From a virus: a stretch of DNA of 56,985 nucleotides. The DNA is taken from positions 1 to 56,985 of IMG/VR virus record IMGVR_UViG_3300033153_003349. One strand, 5' to 3'. Every line of letters begins with the position of its first letter. Position 1 is the first letter of the stretch. This document shows positions 48,978 through 56,985 of this stretch, one piece after another. Below the pieces are notes generated by a model. It saw only the letters and a list, made by a program, of their open reading frames with translations. It had not been told where the DNA came from and searched no databases. Made by a program: the position numbers and the translations under genes.

Positions 48978-51761
48978 TTATTTGCCTATCATAAATATAG
49001 ATAAAGTAACATCTCTCAATATTAAATTTCTTGAATTTGTAGTTGTGGTTCTTGCCCACAATTCCACTGTATCACCAATAGCCAAATCAACTATTCCAGA
49101 AGCATGCATAGAACCAACATCTGCTACTGTTCCTATTGCCCTTTCTGTGTGAACATTCGTTTTTCCCGTTGCTCCATCATTTACAAATAATTGTATTTCA
49201 AAAGTTGTAGACACAGTGCCAGTCACAACCATAGATACATTCACCATATATTTACCAGCAACAAGTATTGTTAAATGATCATTAGTATGATCGGGTGTTA
49301 CCCCCTCTGATAACCCATCAGTATCAAAATACAAAAATTGATACCAAATATCCTTTGTACTCAATACAGTAGAAGAACCATTTTCAAGAACAGTTAATTC
49401 ACCATAACAAAGGTTTAATGCTTTAATATTTTCATGTATATATTTACCACCAACGGAACTTGTAACACCATTAAAAAGTAATTTAGAAACCTCCCCCTCA
49501 TAAACAATACCATCGTAAACGATATTAACTAAATGTTGTCCACTCAATAACTCCGTACCCCAAAAATTAAGATATTCATCTGGAACTAAATCATTAAAGA
49601 ATGAAAGTTTGCCAGATGGTATATTAAACTGAATAAAATATAAATGATCCACACCACTCATTGTATATGAATGATAAAGGACATCATCAACATAGAGCTT
49701 AAAATCATTTCCTTTTTTATCTAATGTTAATTTTACTTCTGAACCAACATCTATTCCTGTTGCTACAATTGATGATGCAAGAGAATCTGTTTCTAATTCT
49801 AATTCCCCTGAATATTTCAATCTATAACTTATAAATTCATTAAAAGGATCACTTGAAAAAACAATGTAAGAACTATTTAAACCACCAACACTTAAATCAA
49901 TAAAATAACCACCATTAAAATTTATAAATTCTTTTCCCGATGTTACTGGTGTGATATCATAACCAGAAGCATCAATATTAAATTCTAATGTGTTCTCAAA
50001 TACAGCTTCCCTGACATCTTGCTTATCAGAATTTAAAGCAAATAGTTCACCTTCCTGAACATCAACTATTGGGAAATTATCAACCAACGTAACAGCTTTA
50101 TCAATCTTAGAATCTATCTTTTCATTTACAGTAGTCGTATCATCATAAGCAACTAAATCACCTGTTGTTTTGATATTTTTATGTTCTGCAAAATAATCTG
50201 CTCTATACCACGCACTTAATTGAGGTGCTGGTTGTTGCTCCATTACAACACCTTCTACTGAGATAAATTTAAAAAGATTATCTCCTATTACAGCAGAGTC
50301 ACCAGATTCTTGTTCATAAGTGCAGTTAAGCCAATCACCCATCAAATAAAACACATCTCCTGCTGTTCCTTTAACATCAATACCTTGAGGGTCAGTAGGG
50401 GCTTCACCTGTTAAATCATCTGTGTGGATTAATACATCATCTTGATAAACAGTAAAAACTTCTCCTGTTTTTCTGAGTTCTATTTTAACAATACTCTCAT
50501 TAATATAAGAACCTATAACAACATCAGTAACATTATGAGTAGAATAAACAATTTGATTATTATATGTACGAATCCAAATAAAATAATTTAACCCAAAAAC
50601 AATATCTGTGAATGCTAAAGTTCCTATTTTTTGTATATCATTTAATCTCATCTTTATTGTTGACGACCAATTAGTTACTCCCGCTAAAGTTGTTACTCGA
50701 TATGTTGTATGGTTGTCTCCTTCAACCAATTCCAACATTACCGCATCTTCTTGAATTACTTCTCTGACATCCTGCTTATCAGAATTTAAAGCATACAACT
50801 CACCTTCTTCCACACCAGAAGTAGGGAAATTATCAACTAAGTTTACTTTAGCTAATGCTTTGATATTTTTATAAGTAATTGATTTTATATATAAGGAATA
50901 ATCTCCTGCCCAAATAAAACTATCATAGCCTGCAAGATCATTATAAACAACCCCATTTAAATCTATTTGAGTAATTGGGTTATTATCAATATTATCAATA
51001 TTAATTAAATCATCTAAAAATATTACAGGAGAACCAGACCCCGTAGTAAACCTAAGTTCATTTAACTTATGGTGACTGACATCAAGAGTAGCAGTATGTT
51101 TTAATACCCCATCCACATAAATTTTAACTTCCAACCCTATTTTCACAAACGACAATAAAAATTCCTGATCTTCTGGATAAGCCCCACTTTCAACAACCAA
51201 ATCACCATTATCAATTATTTTACCCTGTCCTCCAACATTTATATAATAGATACCCCCAAGACCATCACCAAATGTTATTTTAAAAGATTGAGTAAACCCA
51301 AGATAAGCTGGCATATAAAGTTTAACACTAAATGTGGCATTAATTTGATCTGGAGAATCTGTGTGGGAAAACCGAGCTTCTTGATCTGAATCTAAAGAAA
51401 ATATTTTAACATATTCAATATCTGTAACTTCTTTTACATTCTGTTTATCAGAATTAAGAGCATACAACTCCCCCTCTTGAACATCAACAACTGGGAAATT
51501 ATCAACCAACTTAACTTTGGCTGGTAAATCTATAGATGTAAAGGTTATAGTAACATACTGAGTACCATCCCATACATACCTCTTAGTCATATTACCAGCA
51601 TCTACATCAGACTGTAATTGGATAGCCTGTCCTTTTACTCTACTATCAATAGGAATATCATTTAAAGTATTTAAAATAGTGTCAGCATCTAAAGGTGAAT
51701 CCCCAGCAGCATATAACCCCGCTTGTATTGGGGTGGCCTTATCTCTAAAATCATTTACCAT
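48978..51761 (-). CDS. modular tail fibre, 927 aa, with C1q-like C-terminus
   Basis: Three repeats of about 225-250 residues. Each has a marker segment (LVDNFPVVDVQEGELYALNS, LVDNFPTSGVEEGELYALNS or LVDNFPIVDVQEGELFALNS, followed by DKQ-V-E) and then a LamG/concanavalin-like beta-sandwich with EVKIYVDGVLKH- or DFKLYVDDVLYH-type sites. The C-terminal about 140 residues (YFDTDGLSEGVTPDHTNDHL, VAGKYMVNVSMVVTG, LFVNDG) resemble a C1q/TNF-like trimeric head used for receptor binding. N-terminal region about 1-90 likely attaches to the virion. ATG 51761 has GAAAGG upstream. Sugar or protein binding is an inference from the folds. Confidence 0.8.
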   Translation of the reverse strand: MVNDFRDKATPIQAGLYAAGDSPLDADTILNTLNDIPIDSRVKGQAIQLQSDVDAGNMTKRYVWDGTQYVTITFTSIDLPAKVKLVDNFPVVDVQEGELYALNSDKQNVKEVTDIEYVKIFSLDSDQEARFSHTDSPDQINATFSVKLYMPAYLGFTQSFKITFGDGLGGIYYINVGGQGKIIDNGDLVVESGAYPEDQEFLLSFVKIGLEVKIYVDGVLKHTATLDVSHHKLNELRFTTGSGSPVIFLDDLINIDNIDNNPITQIDLNGVVYNDLAGYDSFIWAGDYSLYIKSITYKNIKALAKVNLVDNFPTSGVEEGELYALNSDKQDVREVIQEDAVMLELVEGDNHTTYRVTTLAGVTNWSSTIKMRLNDIQKIGTLAFTDIVFGLNYFIWIRTYNNQIVYSTHNVTDVVIGSYINESIVKIELRKTGEVFTVYQDDVLIHTDDLTGEAPTDPQGIDVKGTAGDVFYLMGDWLNCTYEQESGDSAVIGDNLFKFISVEGVVMEQQPAPQLSAWYRADYFAEHKNIKTTGDLVAYDDTTTVNEKIDSKIDKAVTLVDNFPIVDVQEGELFALNSDKQDVREAVFENTLEFNIDASGYDITPVTSGKEFINFNGGYFIDLSVGGLNSSYIVFSSDPFNEFISYRLKYSGELELETDSLASSIVATGIDVGSEVKLTLDKKGNDFKLYVDDVLYHSYTMSGVDHLYFIQFNIPSGKLSFFNDLVPDEYLNFWGTELLSGQHLVNIVYDGIVYEGEVSKLLFNGVTSSVGGKYIHENIKALNLCYGELTVLENGSSTVLSTKDIWYQFLYFDTDGLSEGVTPDHTNDHLTILVAGKYMVNVSMVVTGTVSTTFEIQLFVNDGATGKTNVHTERAIGTVADVGSMHASGIVDLAIGDTVELWARTTTTNSRNLILRDVTLSIFMIGK
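50014..51509 (-). repeat. dispersed 74-bp repeat (three copies) in the 927-aa fibre gene
   Basis: Copies at 50014-50087, 50767-50840 and 51436-51509 share most bases and encode the LVDNFP...EGELxALNSDKQ segment. Spacing is about 753 and 669 bp. DNA identity is much higher than in the intervening beta-sandwich parts. Confidence 0.85.
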
Positions 51762-51764
51762 GAT

Positions 51765-52430
51765 TTACCTTTCAAAAGTATAAGTTAAAGGTTCACTTAT
51801 TTTATCTGTTGATTGGTACACATAACAAAGAATACTATCAATAGTTTCTTCATATAATGTAAAAGCAGCCAACGCACTTACTTCATTTAAAATAATATCA
51901 TTTAATTCCCCAAGAGCTTTCTCAAAAGCATAATAAACATATTGTGGAGTTCCTGCCGTATCATAAGAAACAACTCTTGTTTCATGGGGAGCTAATTGTT
52001 TAGCAAAAGCAGCTTCCAGTTCTGCCCCAGTCAATGTAGCAGCTTCATCTAATCCCCAATAATATATCCGCAAAGAACTGACTGCTACATCTATAGCAAT
52101 TAAATCCCTCACGAAAAACTCTACCTGGTCTGTTAATTGCAGATTGGTACCTGTTGCAGTATCATAAACTGCTACAATAGTAAAATACCTATATTCAGGA
52201 ATCCCTTGCTCAGATAAAGCTAAATCATCATTGGATAAAGAAACCTTTACAACAGATGCAGGAGTGATAGAAACTCCCTCTCTATTATTTATTATATTCC
52301 CATCTTTATCAACCAAAGACCATATAATAGATTTTGGCACAAGTTCTACTCCATCATCATCTTTAAAAGTTGATTGGAAAGTTATGGAACTTCTTTCATT
52401 AACAATGATATTTGTAGTAGCTACTGTCAT
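51765..52430 (-). CDS. virion-associated protein, Ig-like N-terminus, 221 aa
   Basis: N-terminal about 110 residues look like an Ig-type domain (SSITFQSTFKDDDGVELVPK, YFTIVAVYDTATGTNLQL). The C-terminal half is different: IYYWGLDEAATLTGAELEA, then KALGELNDIILNEVSALA and IDSILCYVYQS. No family recognised. Located 3 nt upstream of the 927-aa fibre; probably a fibre attachment or accessory protein. ATG 52430 has GGGAG upstream. Confidence 0.68.
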   Translation of the reverse strand: MTVATTNIIVNERSSITFQSTFKDDDGVELVPKSIIWSLVDKDGNIINNREGVSITPASVVKVSLSNDDLALSEQGIPEYRYFTIVAVYDTATGTNLQLTDQVEFFVRDLIAIDVAVSSLRIYYWGLDEAATLTGAELEAAFAKQLAPHETRVVSYDTAGTPQYVYYAFEKALGELNDIILNEVSALAAFTLYEETIDSILCYVYQSTDKISEPLTYTFER

Positions 52431-52432
52431 AA

Positions 52433-52699
52433 TTAACTCCCACGTATATTTCTATATTTTATTAATATTGACACACCAGGAATCTTTTCTTCTACTTCAA
52501 CTCCTAGTTTTGTTTTTATAGTTTGTATCAAATCATTTATACAATTAATTTCCATACTACCATAATTTGCTATCTCTATTGCTAATTCTGGTTGAAAAAC
52601 TGTAGTACATATAAATCCTTTCTTAATCAGCTCTACTATTAAAGCACCCCAAGAATCACCCCAAGAGTTCCCCCAAGAATTTCCCCATGCGCTACCCAT
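52433..52699 (-). CDS. small protein with WGNSWG repeats, 88 aa
   Basis: Starts with ATG 52699 (TAATG overlap) as MGSAWGNSWGNSWGDSWGAL, three to four W-G-N/D-S units, followed by a more normal helical/strand part (LIVELIKKGFICTTVFQPEL, NDLIQTIKTKLGVEVEEKI). The Trp/Gly repeats suggest a short adhesive or membrane-active segment, as in some phage virion proteins, but no function is known. A frame open to 52714 has no better start. Confidence 0.65.
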   Translation of the reverse strand: MGSAWGNSWGNSWGDSWGALIVELIKKGFICTTVFQPELAIEIANYGSMEINCINDLIQTIKTKLGVEVEEKIPGVSILIKYRNIRGS

Positions 52700-53193
52700 T
52701 ATGCAGGATTCCAAGGAGTAAGGTCAGAACCATCGCCTGTAAGGTCTTGTCCTCTGACTTTAATAATATTAGCATCAACAACGCCTCCTCCTTCAGCAGT
52801 CAGGATAGTTGCTTGTATAGGAACATAAAAACGAACCCGCACAGTATAATCTCCCAGGGTATCAACGAATGGGTCGAGCGTTGTATCGCCATCAACGAGC
52901 AATGCCCCACCGATTATATTAAGAATATGGTCAGCCTCCTGAGGGCGTACCCGCCAGCCGTTACGCAGATAAGCGTACAACGGAGCTATTTCCCCAGGAG
53001 CAGTATCATCTCCTCCAATGACCCGATAAAGAAAACCAAACTTATTCAATCTGATAGCACCAATATCTAAAGCATCTGACTGCCAATCCTCTTTAGCATC
53101 ACTGTAAAGGTCTACACGCACATCAAGAGTAGTAACTCCAGCGTTGCAAATGATAAGTTTGTTAACTGTATCAAATGTAACCTTGACAGCCAT
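52699..53193 (-). CDS. virion structural protein, 164 aa
   Basis: Beta-rich protein with a pattern common in phage structural genes: VRVDLYSDAKEDWQSD, LYAYLRNGWRVRPQEADHIL, NIIGGALLVDGDTTLDPFVD and YTVRVRFYVPIQAT. Family members lie near fibre genes. Its exact role is unknown. ATG 53193 has CGGAG 6 nt upstream; stop overlaps the next start. Confidence 0.72.
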   Translation of the reverse strand: MAVKVTFDTVNKLIICNAGVTTLDVRVDLYSDAKEDWQSDALDIGAIRLNKFGFLYRVIGGDDTAPGEIAPLYAYLRNGWRVRPQEADHILNIIGGALLVDGDTTLDPFVDTLGDYTVRVRFYVPIQATILTAEGGGVVDANIIKVRGQDLTGDGSDLTPWNPA

Positions 53194-53648
53194 TAGTTAC
53201 TCCGCTTTGCTTCTTCTTCTTTAGCTTTCAAATCTTTTACTTTTTTCTTAGCCTTCTTTTCTGATTGAAGAATGTCGTTGGCCTTCTGTGCTAATGTTTC
53301 AGGAGTATCACCTTTTTCAACGACAACTGTGACCCGTCTCATTAATTGACTGTGTTCTTGGTAAATACTCCACAATCTTTTAACAATTTGAATTTTAGGA
53401 TTTACTGCCCCTATATCCCAGCCATCGGCCCAATTCTCTACATTCTCCGCACCTTCCATAGCAAGAATCATTTTAGCGATTTCCCAATGCTTCTTTTCGG
53501 CTTTTGCTCCACCACCTCTTTCATTCTGGCAACGAAACATAGCATATCTAATATCATGCCTTTTTTGAGAATCATCTTTGGATAGAGAATCCTTTAACTT
53601 ATCAAAGTCTCCCCGTTCCCAATGGTCAATACTTTTAATCTTTTGCAT
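53193..53648 (-). CDS. hypothetical protein, 151 aa
   Basis: A charged, helical protein (FDKLKDSLSKDDSQKRHDIRY), followed by WEIAKMILAMEGAENVENWA and a very Lys-rich C-terminus (KKAKKKVKDLKAKEEEAKRS). It sits between two structural proteins. The conserved-looking VTVVVEKGDTPETLAQKAND segment may be a short domain. No family recognised. ATG 53648 has AAGGAAAGG upstream. Confidence 0.68.
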   Translation of the reverse strand: MQKIKSIDHWERGDFDKLKDSLSKDDSQKRHDIRYAMFRCQNERGGGAKAEKKHWEIAKMILAMEGAENVENWADGWDIGAVNPKIQIVKRLWSIYQEHSQLMRRVTVVVEKGDTPETLAQKANDILQSEKKAKKKVKDLKAKEEEAKRSN

Positions 53649-53666
53649 TATATATCCTTTCCTTGA

Positions 53667-55244
53667 TTAAGGATTAGAAAAGTTAAGTTCGTCTGGAGCA
53701 TTCAACGGGAAATTAAGTCCAGTGTTTTCAGTTATAGTAAATTCTCCTTCAACCCACTCAGCACCGTCAAGACCCATACCGACAAGAATAATAATTGCAT
53801 CAGTTCCAGGTGTTCTTCCTCCCTGAATGTTTCCTGCGTAATCAAAGGTAAAAGCTATTGTTCCAGTAGCAATCGCTCCAGTAATATCAGCATCCCCATC
53901 ATCTTTAACAAGGAGAGCCGTGGCACTATCAAATGCGTTTCCGTTTGCATCTTTAAAGTACATCCAATATTTAGCATTAGTATCATCTATAAGAGCCTGA
54001 TTAAATACCATGTTCCCCGCAGATATGAACGGATAGGTTCTTAACGTAGAAGTAATAGGAACATCTTCAGAATCAAGACCTCCTCCATCTACTGTAATAT
54101 CATGTAGCTTTATCTTGTCCGTAAAATTTGGGTCGAAGTCATCAAAGCAAACTCCATCCCATCCATGAAGGTCTGTACCAATAAAATAAGAAAGACGAAC
54201 AGCAACATTCCCATTTACCACCCCATACCCAAGAGTTTCACCATCATCATTAATATCATTAGTCTGTCTGTTCTTATTTTGAGTAAAAGCATAATTTTGT
54301 TCGGTATCAGCTTTATTTGTTGGATTAGAAACAACTGCTCTATTAAAAGCATAATAACCAGTACCAACTTGTCTTTCTCCTTCATAAGCTACAAATGTTC
54401 CTGTTCCACCTTCATTTGTATAATCAATAACTCCTGCTGCATCAAGAGTACCAGGAACAGAACATCTAAACCAACGGTCAGCCTCGTCTTGGCCCACCTC
54501 ATCTTGTGTATAAGATTTTTCTGCTGCGGATTCAAAAGTATGTCCTATATAATATTGAAGCTCCATTGATTGAAAAGGCTCATTCGCTCCTTCCACATAA
54601 GTATCATCGTAAGTAGGATTCATTGAGTTATCAGTCGAATTAGCCAAAGGCAAACGATATGCAATATATGTTAATGCTGAATACCCCTGCTCTTTAAGTA
54701 TATCATATTCATCATAAGTCTTTAACTCCTCACGAAGGAAAGCCTTATTATAAGTACGGAAATCATTAACACCTTCATCGTTAATCTGAATAGCCTCGTT
54801 TAGCTGTCCAGTAGAACCGAAGGGAACAGCCGTTTCAGTAAAACCAGCTGCCGTGGTATAATACCCTTGGTCAACGTCATCATCATCAAATGTGCCTAAC
54901 GAAATGAAACAAGCCCATTCATCAAGGTCTACTTCTTGCCACCCTGCATCACGAAGTAAATCTCTTGTTGTTGCGTCAGCCCAAGTCCAACTATTCCTAA
55001 TTACATACTTTGCTTCATAAATAGGTTTAATTGGGAACCGATACCTGTTCAAGAATAAACCAGAATCAAGTCTCCACTCCTCTTTACTAAATGAATACAT
55101 AGCTTGTAAGGCTACCCCCGAAGCAGAGCGTGGGGCTGTATCTGTCAAATTCCCTGCTGCTATCAACTGCATTGTTTTTGAACCAGGAACAAATACTACT
55201 TCTACTCCTTGATTCAACTGGTCAGGATCAACTATTTTTGGCAT
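53667..55244 (-). CDS. virion structural protein, 525 aa
   Basis: Begins MPKIVDPDQLNQGVEVVFVP and contains strand-rich repeats of the type YYTTAAGFTETAVPFGSTG and YFIGTDLHGWDGVCFDDFDP. The N-terminal 120 residues (SFSKEEWRLDSGLFLNRYRF) match a pattern of large phage virion proteins encoded next to fibres. The C-terminal part has an Ig-like look. No enzymatic motif seen. ATG 55244 has AAGGAG upstream. Function is unknown; size and neighbours suggest a tail or capsid surface protein. Confidence 0.72.
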   Translation of the reverse strand: MPKIVDPDQLNQGVEVVFVPGSKTMQLIAAGNLTDTAPRSASGVALQAMYSFSKEEWRLDSGLFLNRYRFPIKPIYEAKYVIRNSWTWADATTRDLLRDAGWQEVDLDEWACFISLGTFDDDDVDQGYYTTAAGFTETAVPFGSTGQLNEAIQINDEGVNDFRTYNKAFLREELKTYDEYDILKEQGYSALTYIAYRLPLANSTDNSMNPTYDDTYVEGANEPFQSMELQYYIGHTFESAAEKSYTQDEVGQDEADRWFRCSVPGTLDAAGVIDYTNEGGTGTFVAYEGERQVGTGYYAFNRAVVSNPTNKADTEQNYAFTQNKNRQTNDINDDGETLGYGVVNGNVAVRLSYFIGTDLHGWDGVCFDDFDPNFTDKIKLHDITVDGGGLDSEDVPITSTLRTYPFISAGNMVFNQALIDDTNAKYWMYFKDANGNAFDSATALLVKDDGDADITGAIATGTIAFTFDYAGNIQGGRTPGTDAIIILVGMGLDGAEWVEGEFTITENTGLNFPLNAPDELNFSNP

Positions 55245-55261
55245 TTTCTATCTCCTTAATA

Positions 55262-56851
55262 TTATGGATTACTATATGTTGGGTCTGCTACTAAAGCTCC
55301 TGGTACTGATTTATCTCCTATTAATAATGTATAAGAATAATAACTACCTATTTCTGGGTCATAATCAAGATGAATAAACAATAAGTCAACAACAACACCT
55401 ACTTCAGCAGAACCAAAACTATATAGCACATCTCCACTTGAATTATCTACACGATACATCTCTGACCTATCAGATACTTTTATAATTGAAACTGCTGTAT
55501 TTGTCGGCAATCCTGTAATAGTTAATGACGATGGTGATAATAATGTAATTAGCCCAGGGTTCTCATTTTTATATTGAGCATTAGATGTTCCACTATTTCC
55601 TACCTCTATTGTATTAGCTTGAGTATTTTCTATATCATAACTACTTATTCCATCTGTACCAGAAAATGTAATATCATACAAAGTAATATCTATATCTGCT
55701 GAAACTGAAATCCCATTATCTGTGGGACTAATAATATCTCCGTACTTGACATTGAATGTAGCACTAGATACGGTAAATACATCTGAACTTGCTAGAATAC
55801 TTTTCCATCTTTCAATTTTAAACGTATTACAAGTAATCACTCCATGGTTAACAAATTGTGTACTAATAGATTCAAAATTTGCTCCCGTTAACGTAGGCCA
55901 CTTAATTGTTCCTACATCATTGAATGACCCTCCATAAACTTGTAATTTATCTATATTAGCATCATCAAAGTCAACAGTACATAAATTAGTAGAACCTAAA
56001 TCATATATTTCAACTCCAGCTAATCCATCACTACCAGACAAAGTTCCAGCTACATAATTAGTGGTTGTACTTGTGTGACCTACTACATTCCACTTATACA
56101 GGGTAGACAACCTATTTGAGTTAGTTCCATCTCCTAAATAACTAGCTTCAAAAAATACCTTAGAATTAGTGTCTACAAAGTCAACGTGCAGAGTACCAGC
56201 AGAAGAACCCCATATAATTCCTGTACGAACTACATATACATCAGGAAGTAATTCAACAAACAAGCCGTATCTATTTGAAAGAGTAGCATCCCAATCAGCT
56301 AGCTCCTTACAACCAATTGCATCAGAAACACCCGATGTGATAGAATATTCATCAAACATAAATAAATTATCAAACCAGACATTTTCTTTAATAGCCTTGG
56401 ATGTTGTTTTGAACTGTACTCCCATGTATCTATGAATAGATGGGTCATAAGTCCCAGAAGATGCTTGAGCCGTTGCTCCTTCATGTACTGTATATACTTG
56501 AAACCCATTATAGGCTATATTACTTGTATCATAACCCCCAACGTAAAAAGTCTTTGAATTCCCGTTTATATCTTCAAGGATGATTCTTACACCGCCGTTT
56601 ACTCTTGAATCAAATGCACCCGCTACAAACCCAAGAAAACCAAAATGCTTGTCCGTTACATCAACACCGCCTGCTCCACCTTGGTCATACTGTGCTACTG
56701 AGGAAGTAGTGTTGGATACTTTTAATTTAAGGGAACCAGGAGTACCCCCGCCTTCAGCATAAAGGTCAGTATCTAGTAAACCAGTACCGCCGTCCATTCC
56801 ATCGGAATCACAATCAAATATTTTAGTTACGCCTGTAGGAGCAATAGCCAT
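55262..56851 (-). CDS. virion structural protein, beta-rich, 529 aa
   Basis: Starts MAIAPTGVTKIFDCDSDGMD; the first 180 residues form a beta-sandwich of LamG-like appearance (DKHFGFLGFVAGAFDSRV, HRYMGVQFKTTSKAIKENVW). The middle (about 190-420) has short repeating strands, possibly a beta-helix (VDFDDANIDKLQVYGGSFND). The C-terminal part has a small domain with YSYTLLIGDKS. ATG 56851 follows AGG and lies 5 nt after the preceding stop. Probably a virion surface protein; the family is not recognised. Confidence 0.7.
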   Translation of the reverse strand: MAIAPTGVTKIFDCDSDGMDGGTGLLDTDLYAEGGGTPGSLKLKVSNTTSSVAQYDQGGAGGVDVTDKHFGFLGFVAGAFDSRVNGGVRIILEDINGNSKTFYVGGYDTSNIAYNGFQVYTVHEGATAQASSGTYDPSIHRYMGVQFKTTSKAIKENVWFDNLFMFDEYSITSGVSDAIGCKELADWDATLSNRYGLFVELLPDVYVVRTGIIWGSSAGTLHVDFVDTNSKVFFEASYLGDGTNSNRLSTLYKWNVVGHTSTTTNYVAGTLSGSDGLAGVEIYDLGSTNLCTVDFDDANIDKLQVYGGSFNDVGTIKWPTLTGANFESISTQFVNHGVITCNTFKIERWKSILASSDVFTVSSATFNVKYGDIISPTDNGISVSADIDITLYDITFSGTDGISSYDIENTQANTIEVGNSGTSNAQYKNENPGLITLLSPSSLTITGLPTNTAVSIIKVSDRSEMYRVDNSSGDVLYSFGSAEVGVVVDLLFIHLDYDPEIGSYYSYTLLIGDKSVPGALVADPTYSNP

Positions 56852-56856
56852 TTCAT

Positions 56857-56985
56857 TTACCTGTTACGTTCATATAAAGCGATTATAGTTGCTGTATCTG
56901 AAAACATATCTTCTATAGGTATTGTCACCCAAATCTCATCTAATCTTGAAGTTAGCCAATCAAGCATAGGGGAGTAAATCTGACC
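56857..56985 (-). CDS. C-terminal end of a gene, truncated at the window edge
   Basis: Only the last 42 residues are inside the window: they include MLDWLTSRLDEIWVTIP and end LYERNR before TAA at 56859-56857. The frame is open to the edge. No family can be given from so little. It is followed after 5 nt by the ATG of the 529-aa gene. Confidence 0.6.
   Translation of the reverse strand, partial: GQIYSPMLDWLTSRLDEIWVTIPIEDMFSDTATIIALYERNR

Noticed and set aside
1-56985. tRNA genes, integrase, transposase or lysogeny repressor system
   Set aside because: No cloverleaf-like sequence or recombinase motif noticed on reading. The single small HTH protein is not enough to argue for lysogeny. A dedicated tRNA scan was not possible here.

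Overview
The window is a 57-kb piece of a tailed double-stranded DNA phage genome with siphovirus-type tail genes. It shows a lambda-like tail cassette with a G/GT-style frameshift, a long tape measure and a J-like tip protein. Every supported gene lies on the minus strand, so transcription runs from high to low coordinates, and both ends are cut inside genes. The DNA is AT-rich and tightly packed, with many ATGA and TAATG stop/start overlaps. Most genes have strong AGGAGG-type ribosome binding sites, and some start with GTG or TTG. No integrase, tRNA, rRNA or CRISPR array was seen, so a virulent life style is likely but not proven. A probable unimolecular spanin (lipobox plus C-terminal membrane anchor) points to a host with an outer membrane; I cannot name the host.

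Layout in the direction of transcription. (1) 56985-42658: virion and adhesion genes, including a 927-aa fibre with three internal repeats, a C1q-like C-terminus, a probably frameshifted small structural gene, and a 1570-aa fibre with two DUF2341-like modules, a beta-helix region and about 20-aa glycine-rich repeats. (2) 42658-40359: lysis region with two membrane proteins, a u-spanin candidate, a small signal/TM protein and a zinc amidase. (3) 40358-32440: terminase large subunit, portal, minor head protein, DUF2213-type protease/scaffold, decoration protein, encapsulin-like major capsid protein and connector proteins. (4) 32449-19386: tail completion, terminator, tube, G/GT chaperones, tape measure, tip proteins, NlpC/P60 peptidase, J-like protein and a terminal fibre, closed by a hairpin terminator. 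(5) A 413-bp non-coding gap with several inverted repeats. (6) 18972-10374: RNase HI, DUF932 protein, SNF2 helicase, primase, HTH protein, DnaB-like helicase, and two exported small proteins. (7) 10410-4045: recombination block with a UvsY-like mediator, ssDNA-binding protein, RecA/UvsX recombinase, PD-(D/E)XK nuclease, and a Rad50/SbcC-like ATPase split into separate genes around an Mre11/SbcD-like nuclease. (8) 4043-1: preQ0 pathway genes queC, queD, queE and folE (partial), with a DnaX-like clamp-loader gene in the middle.

How the parts fit: RecA-like protein, mediator, ssDNA-binding protein, Mre11/Rad50-like proteins, SNF2 helicase, primase and DnaB-like helicase make a self-contained recombination and replication toolkit. 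No DNA polymerase, sliding clamp or small terminase is in the window; they may lie outside it or come from the host. FolE, QueD, QueE and QueC together make 7-cyano-7-deazaguanine (preQ0), which in other phages is inserted into DNA in place of guanine to resist restriction. The inserting enzyme (DpdA type) is not visible here. An AT-rich sequence with a shared 14-mer core recurs in the non-coding gaps of the early region and includes TATAAT on the coding strand in several copies; it is the best candidate for an early or middle promoter or operator element.
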